From Oscillospiraceae bacterium (GTDB lineage Bacteria; Bacillota; Clostridia; Oscillospirales; Acutalibacteraceae), in the NCBI GenBank assembly GCA_015065605.1, contig SVPZ01000002.1:51288-115287 (forward strand): a stretch of 64,000 nucleotides of DNA, in the 5' to 3' direction. The notes beneath the pieces are model-generated. The model made no database searches. It saw nothing but the letters and a program-made list of their open reading frames with translations, and was not told the origin of the DNA. The position numbers and the translations under genes were made by a program. Below are positions 59,729 through 64,000 of this stretch, in pieces; the stretch's first letter is position 1; every line of letters starts with the position of its first letter.

Positions 59729-61162
59729 TTAACCAAAGAGTGCAAGGAGTACGCCTGCGGCAATAGCAGAACCGATAACACCTGCAACGTTGGGGCCCAT
59801 AGCGTGCATTAAAAGGAAGTTCTTGGGGTTTTCTTTCTGACCAACGGTCTGAGAAACTCTGGCAGCCATAGGTACAGCGGAAACACCTGCAGAACCGATA
59901 AGAGGATTAATCTTATTCTTTCTGAGGAAGAGGTTCATTACCTTAGCAAGTAATACACCGCCTGCAGAACCAACGGCAAATGCTACAACACCGATAACGA
60001 TAATCTTTAAGGTGCTGATAGAAAGGAAGGTTTTTGCGGTAGCGGTAGCGCCAACGGTAGTGCCGAGGAATATAGTAACGATGTTCATAAGCTCGTTCTG
60101 TGCGGTTTTGGAAAGTCTGTCTGCAACACCGCTTTCTTTAAAGAGGTTACCAAGCATAAGACAACCGATAAGGGGAGCGGCAGAGGGAACTAAGAGAGCA
60201 ACGAATACGGTAACGGCAATGGGGAAAATAATCTTTTCCTTTTTGCTTACTTCTCTTAAGGGTTTCATAACGATCTGACGTTCTTTTTTGGTGGTAAGAA
60301 GCTTCATAATGGGAGGCTGAATTACCGGAACCAAAGCCATATAAGAGTAAGCGGCAACGGCAATAGGTCCTAAAAGATGGGGAGCAAGTTTACTTGTTAC
60401 GAAAATAGCGGTAGGACCGTCAGCGCCACCGATAATACCGATAGAGCTTGCTTCGAGAGAATCAAAGCCTAAGAAGTTGGTAGCAACAACGTAGGTTGCG
60501 AAAATACCAAGCTGTGCTGCTGCGCCGAGAAGTAAACTCTTGGGGTTGGCAATAAGGGGACCGAAGTCGGTCATAGCGCCAACGCCTAAGAAGATAAGAC
60601 AAGGATAGATACCAAGCTTAACACCGAGATAGAGGTAGTCAAGAAGACCGCCGGTAGCGGCAAGCTCGGGCCAGTTAATATGTCCGCCTGCAAAAATTGC
60701 TTCGTGGAACATATTTGCGCCGGGAAGGTTGGTAAGAAGCATACCAAATGCGATAGGGAGAAGAAGTAACGGTTCAAAACCTTTTCCTATAGCAAGATAC
60801 ATAAGAATAAAGGAGATGAGAAGCATTACGAGATAACCGTAGTTTGCAGTAAATTCTTCGAAGGAACCTGCTCCCTTGTGGAAATTGCCGAACATAGCCT
60901 TAAAGCCTGTGTCGTTAAGGAAGTTCATAATTGCTTCTTTAGGATTAAGGTCTTCGGACTCTTCTTCTACTTTTATATTGGTAGGCTCGTCGGCACCACC
61001 GATAACAGCAGAAGAAATATCTTCCTGTGTAGTTCCTACTGTGGAAGAGGAACCTTCATTGGTAAGACCTTCTTCATTGTCGGCAAAAACGTTAAAGCCC
61101 ACGATAATAAGGGCGAACGCTAAAACCACAGCGAAGAGGGTTTTAATAAACTTATTATTCAT
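59729..61162 (-). CDS. oadB: Membrane beta subunit of Na+-pumping decarboxylase
   Basis: 477-aa polytopic membrane protein of the OadB/MmdB/GcdB family, which decarboxylates carboxybiotin and exports Na+. Signature segments: [19 protein letters not shown] [22 protein letters not shown]-type loops and the ending [14 protein letters not shown]. An unusual N-terminal addition of about 90 residues precedes the conserved part: an export-like helix ([11 protein letters not shown]) and an acidic, Ser-rich linker. Positioned 14 nt before oadA. Confidence 0.92.
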   Translation of the reverse strand: MNNKFIKTLFAVVLAFALIIVGFNVFADNEEGLTNEGSSSTVGTTQEDISSAVIGGADEPTNIKVEEESEDLNPKEAIMNFLNDTGFKAMFGNFHKGAGSFEEFTANYGYLVMLLISFILMYLAIGKGFEPLLLLPIAFGMLLTNLPGANMFHEAIFAGGHINWPELAATGGLLDYLYLGVKLGIYPCLIFLGVGAMTDFGPLIANPKSLLLGAAAQLGIFATYVVATNFLGFDSLEASSIGIIGGADGPTAIFVTSKLAPHLLGPIAVAAYSYMALVPVIQPPIMKLLTTKKERQIVMKPLREVSKKEKIIFPIAVTVFVALLVPSAAPLIGCLMLGNLFKESGVADRLSKTAQNELMNIVTIFLGTTVGATATAKTFLSISTLKIIVIGVVAFAVGSAGGVLLAKVMNLFLRKNKINPLIGSAGVSAVPMAARVSQTVGQKENPKNFLLMHAMGPNVAGVIGSAIAAGVLLALFG

Positions 61163-61183
61163 CAGTCTATCCTCCGAGAGAAA

Positions 61184-61537
61184 TTAACCGATTACGCAAA
61201 GGAGAGCGCCGGTCTCAACGGTAGAGCCCTTCTGAACGTTAAGGGAAACGATTTTACCGTCAACGCCTGCCATAATTTCGTTTTCCATTTTCATAGCTTC
61301 CAAAATCATAAGAACCTGTCCTGCTTTAACGGTGTCGCCTACGTTTACGTTTACGGCAAGGATATTGCCGGGCATAGGACTGTTAACCTGTTCGCCTTCA
61401 GAAGCAGCTGCGGGAGCGGGTGCAGGTGCTGCTGCAGGAGCAGGTGCTGCGGCGGGAGCGGATACTTCGGCACTGTCAACAACCTCTAAAGTGATTTCAT
61501 ATTCAGTACCGTTAACGTTTACTTTATACTTTTTCAT
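61184..61537 (-). CDS. Biotin carboxyl carrier subunit
   Basis: 117-aa carrier: short N-terminal part, an Ala/Pro-rich flexible hinge (about 30-50) and a biotinyl domain with LEAMKMENEI, whose Lys is biotinylated. Corresponds to the separate biotin subunit of malonate/methylmalonyl-CoA/oxaloacetate decarboxylase complexes. Third gene in order behind oadG. GAAAGGTG is the RBS. Confidence 0.92.
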   Translation of the reverse strand: MKKYKVNVNGTEYEITLEVVDSAEVSAPAAAPAPAAAPAPAPAAASEGEQVNSPMPGNILAVNVNVGDTVKAGQVLMILEAMKMENEIMAGVDGKIVSLNVQKGSTVETGALLCVIG

Positions 61538-61572
61538 AATTCTTTCACCTTTCTTTTACTTTTAAAAGACAA

Positions 61573-61848
61573 TTATAGTTTTTTGAATGATTTGATTCTG
61601 AGTGCCGAAACGTCGGTACCGAGTTCTTCGGCGATAACAGCCGAAACTGCAGCGATAATGCGCTGTTTGTCAACAATTTCATCGCTTGCTGTATTGGTAG
61701 CAGGTGCAGTCACAGCGGCTTTTTTTGCCTTTGGCTTTTCGCCTATCCGTACAATGCCGCTGACTATCTTACATACGATTATGATGCATATCAGACCAAC
61801 AAATACGGTGCCTATGCCCATTAAGCACACGAATAATGTATCGTTCAT
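61573..61848 (-). CDS. oadG: Gamma subunit (OadG-like) of Na+-pumping decarboxylase
   Basis: 91-aa small membrane anchor with one N-terminal helix (LMGIGTVFVGLICIIIVCKI) and a soluble tail with Ala-rich and Asp/Glu residues. OadG subunits assemble and anchor the complex. First gene of the operon; GGAGGT lies 8 nt before the ATG. Confidence 0.85.
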   Translation of the reverse strand: MNDTLFVCLMGIGTVFVGLICIIIVCKIVSGIVRIGEKPKAKKAAVTAPATNTASDEIVDKQRIIAAVSAVIAEELGTDVSALRIKSFKKL

Positions 61849-61879
61849 ATTCGCTTACCTCCTCTTTTTTATTTTTGAT

Positions 61880-61940
61880 GGGCGAACAGCAAATCCAAAT
61901 TCGCCCATATTATTATACTAAAAATATTTCTAATAAACAA
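61880..61940 (-). promoter_or_regulatory. Promoter and leader hairpin of the oad operon
   Basis: On the minus strand TTGTTT (61940-61935), 17-nt spacer, perfect TATAAT (61917-61912). Right after the start point lies a 7-bp hairpin GGGCGAA/TTCGCCC (61880-61886 with 61900-61906). Confidence 0.65.
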
Positions 61941-61950
61941 TAGTAATTTT

Positions 61951-61990
61951 ACCACTTTTTAGAAATTTATCAAAATACTCAAAAAGTGGT
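61951..61990. terminator. Inverted repeat after feoB
   Basis: 10-bp stem ACCACTTTTT/AAAAAGTGGT with a 20-nt loop, in the gap between feoB and oadG. Suited as a weak terminator for feoB. Confidence 0.5.
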
Positions 61991-62008
61991 GAAAAATATT
62001 GTTTAAAT

Positions 62009-62023
62009 TGTAAACAGTTTACA
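62009..62023. promoter_or_regulatory. Palindrome TGTAAACAGTTTACA
   Basis: Perfect 7-bp arms around one central A, in the feoB-oadG gap, about 70 bp upstream of the -35 box of the oad promoter and 10 bp behind the feoB stop. Operator-like. Confidence 0.4.
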
Positions 62024-62032
62024 TAGAAAAAA

Positions 62033-63793
62033 TCAAATAATGAGTTTTATAACGTTTACGCTAAAGCAGAGAAGTATTCCGGTTATTAGAGGAAGTAAAA
62101 CAGATAAAATACAGTATTTTATTTTCCCCGTTTCTTTTTTTATTGTTAATAAAGTGGTAGTGCAAGGCCAATGAAAAAGCGAGAATAACGATACCGAAAG
62201 GGCGGTGAAAAAATCCCAGCCGTTAGCAATAAAAATATTGCTTATAAAGGAGTTATCGTAGTTTTGCAAAGTAGAAGAACCGAGATATGCCATAAGTATT
62301 ATGGGGATAACTATTTCGTTTGCGGTACTGCCTAAAATAAAGGCTAAAAGAATAACTCCGTCCATAGCCAGAAGTCGCGCTATGGGGTCTAAAAAATCAG
62401 CGCATATAAAAAGCAAAGAATTTCCGTTAATAAAAGTATTTGCGCATATCCAAAGTAAAGCGCCTGCGGGAATTGCCACGTATATTGCTCTTACCAGTAT
62501 TTTAAGGGTTTTATTAATAAAGGAATCTATTAGCGTTTTTAAAACCTTGGGTTTTCGGTAGGAGGGAAGTTCAATTTCTACGCATTTTTCGTCGTTACCC
62601 ATAAAAGTGGATAATATATTGGTTTCGACTATCGTAAGCGCAACCGACAGAATTATAAATATGGTGAGAAACGATGCTTTTGTGATAGAGGAAGCGTTTT
62701 TAAACATAATTGAAATAAGTAGTATAAGGGTAGGAAATCTGCCGTTGCAGGGAATAAAACTGTTTGTAACGGCAGAAGCAATACGGGATTTTTTATCAGC
62801 AATAATTCTGCAACCCGTAACTCCAACCGCATTGCATCCAAGTCCCATACACATGGTAAGGGCCTGTTTGCCGCTGCTTCCCGCTTTGCTTAAGGGCTTA
62901 TTTAGATTATAGGCAATTCTCGGCAAAATACCGCTTTCTTCAAGTAAAGAAAAAATCGGAAAGAATATAGACATAGGCGGAAGCATTACCGATACAACTT
63001 CGCTAAGTACACAGTAAGCACCGTCATATATTATTCCTTTTATAAAGGGCGGAGTATTAATATTAATTAAAAATAAATTAAAATACTTTCCTATAAAAGA
63101 AAATGCTTTTGAAAGAAGGGCGGAAGGATAGTTTGCTCCGACTATAGTTATCCACAAAATAAGTGTCAGAAAAATAATCATCACGGGCAGGGCGGTAAAT
63201 TTTCCGCAAAGAAGTTTGTCGATTTTTCTATCCTTTGCTTTTACGTCGGTATTTTTATAAAATACGTATTTATCAATTACGGTGTGGCGAGAAGTAAGAG
63301 GTGATTTTAAAGGAAGAATATCGTTTTTTATTGCCTCGACTACGCTTTTTACGTCTTTGGTTGCACTGCATCCGATAACTTCTGCTTTCAGTTCCTTTTT
63401 TATGCCTTCAACGTCTATTTCAATACCTCGGCGTTTTGCTTCGTCAAGCATATTGATGCATAAAATAACGTTTTTGGTAATATCTGCCACCTCGTAAAAA
63501 AGCCGTAGATTTCTGTGTAAATCGGTAGCGTCGCAAATCACGATTACCTTATCAAAGGTTTCGTTTATAAGATAATCCTTAGCGATTTTTTCTTCGGGTG
63601 ATTTGAAATCAAGACTATAGATACCGGGCAAATCGATTATTTCATAGGTCTTTTTATCATATTTTAAGTAACCTTTTGCCACTTCTACCGTTTTACCCGC
63701 CCAGTTTCCCGTATGCTGTTTTTTATGTGTAAGTTTATTAAAAATAGTGGTTTTGCCTACGTTTGGATTTCCCATAAGTACGATTTTTTCCAT
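62033..63793 (-). CDS. feoB: FeoB-type ferrous iron transporter (short form)
   Basis: 586-aa FeoB: G domain with GNPNVGKTTIFN (G1), DLPGIYSL (G3) and NMLD (G4), a short linker helical domain and a C-terminal membrane part with two Gate motifs (MGLGCNAVGVTGCRI and a later GSTANEIVIP). About 80-100 residues shorter than common FeoB, mainly in the linker and membrane part. No feoA gene beside it. The ATG at 63793 is preferred; a GTG at 63802 is in frame but is part of the purine-rich RBS region. Strand and context suggest a single gene. Confidence 0.9.
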   Translation of the reverse strand: MEKIVLMGNPNVGKTTIFNKLTHKKQHTGNWAGKTVEVAKGYLKYDKKTYEIIDLPGIYSLDFKSPEEKIAKDYLINETFDKVIVICDATDLHRNLRLFYEVADITKNVILCINMLDEAKRRGIEIDVEGIKKELKAEVIGCSATKDVKSVVEAIKNDILPLKSPLTSRHTVIDKYVFYKNTDVKAKDRKIDKLLCGKFTALPVMIIFLTLILWITIVGANYPSALLSKAFSFIGKYFNLFLININTPPFIKGIIYDGAYCVLSEVVSVMLPPMSIFFPIFSLLEESGILPRIAYNLNKPLSKAGSSGKQALTMCMGLGCNAVGVTGCRIIADKKSRIASAVTNSFIPCNGRFPTLILLISIMFKNASSITKASFLTIFIILSVALTIVETNILSTFMGNDEKCVEIELPSYRKPKVLKTLIDSFINKTLKILVRAIYVAIPAGALLWICANTFINGNSLLFICADFLDPIARLLAMDGVILLAFILGSTANEIVIPIILMAYLGSSTLQNYDNSFISNIFIANGWDFFTALSVSLFSLFHWPCTTTLLTIKKETGKIKYCILSVLLPLITGILLCFSVNVIKLII

Positions 63794-64000
63794 TTTGTTC
63801 ACTCTTTTTTATAGTATTCTTCTTTTATATCCTATGAAAAAATACGGTGAGTGACACAAAAAAACACAGTTGACTTTCGGGAGTTGTTCTTAGGGACAAA
63901 TAGGTTTTTCAGATAAATTTGTACGCTTTCTTGTTTTGAAAACTTGTAAGACACAAAGTATTACTGCGTTTTCGCAACTTCAAAATCGAAACAAATTTAT
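63794..64000. other. Gene-free right edge with inverted repeat
   Basis: No reading frame of note. The 10-bp word ATAAATTTGT at 63913-63922 is repeated inverted at 63991-64000, at the edge of the window, with partly similar sequence inside each arm. It also holds TGCG-TTTT-CGCA (63965-63976). May be the border of a repeat that continues outside the window. Confidence 0.4.

Overview
The window looks like the chromosome of a low-GC, Gram-positive, anaerobic Clostridia member, most likely a gut-type Ruminococcaceae/Oscillospiraceae-like organism. The reasons are purine-rich AGGAGG ribosome binding sites, TTGACA-17-TATAAT promoters, two secreted proteins with C-terminal dockerin domains (a sign of a cohesin/dockerin surface complex), a Na+-pumping decarboxylase operon, NfnAB, a glycyl radical enzyme and many glycan-use genes paired with AraC regulators. 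No tRNA, rRNA, CRISPR array, prophage or complete transposase was found. The exact taxon is an inference.

Layout. 1-4.3 kb: end-truncated metallophosphoesterase, an ATC-hydrolase-like gene, a telomere-like heptamer array, nfnAB, and a strong promoter/terminator pair enclosing a gene-free stretch that looks like a structured ncRNA of about 350 nt. 4.4-11.3 kb: a CHAP/SH3/dockerin cell-wall hydrolase, the conserved NifU-like + GGGtGRT pair (codon use of highly expressed genes), a small XRE/SLOG pair bounded by a copy of the GGGtGRT 3' end, an XRE regulator and a dead dockerin gene. 11.4-31.7 kb: carbohydrate accessory region with a six-gene operon (unknown protein, ASRT-like, phosphotriesterase-like, degenerate M24, GH3, GH78) and its divergent AraC gene, an (alpha/alpha)-barrel protein, an atypical glycyl radical enzyme, DUF4886, DUF11 and DUF6259 proteins and further AraC regulators. 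31.7-37.1 kb: MBL hydrolase, ABC exporter, DtxR-type regulator, murA, yycJ. 37.2-41.9 kb: the core rpmG-secE-nusG-rplKA and rplJL operons with r-protein leaders, carrying a glycyl-radical-enzyme fragment between rplA and the L10 leader; rpoB does not follow rplL. 41.9-51.7 kb: a three-gene HTH / zinc-ribbon-TM-LRR / Ser-Thr kinase operon, a dockerin-bearing LRR protein, a uronate/xyloside operon (uxaC, SDR, GH39) with AraC, and nagA. 51.8-63.8 kb: pduL, hemW, histidine phosphatase, CPBP protease, RluA, RadC, AlaX, the oadGCBA-type decarboxylase operon and a short feoB.

Functionally, the accessory part reads as glycan acquisition: secreted dockerin proteins outside, glycosidases for rhamnosides, beta-glycosides or amino sugars, and xylosides inside, and uronate and GlcNAc-6-P catabolism feeding central metabolism, while NfnAB, the Na+ pump and PduL belong to anaerobic energy metabolism.

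The most notable non-gene signal is a pair of 271-bp, 99%-identical, TA-flanked elements with perfect terminal inverted repeats (a MITE) at 12.3 and 44.2 kb. One copy supplies the last four codons and stop of a phosphoesterase gene; the other sits between the promoter and the start codon of the dockerin/LRR gene.
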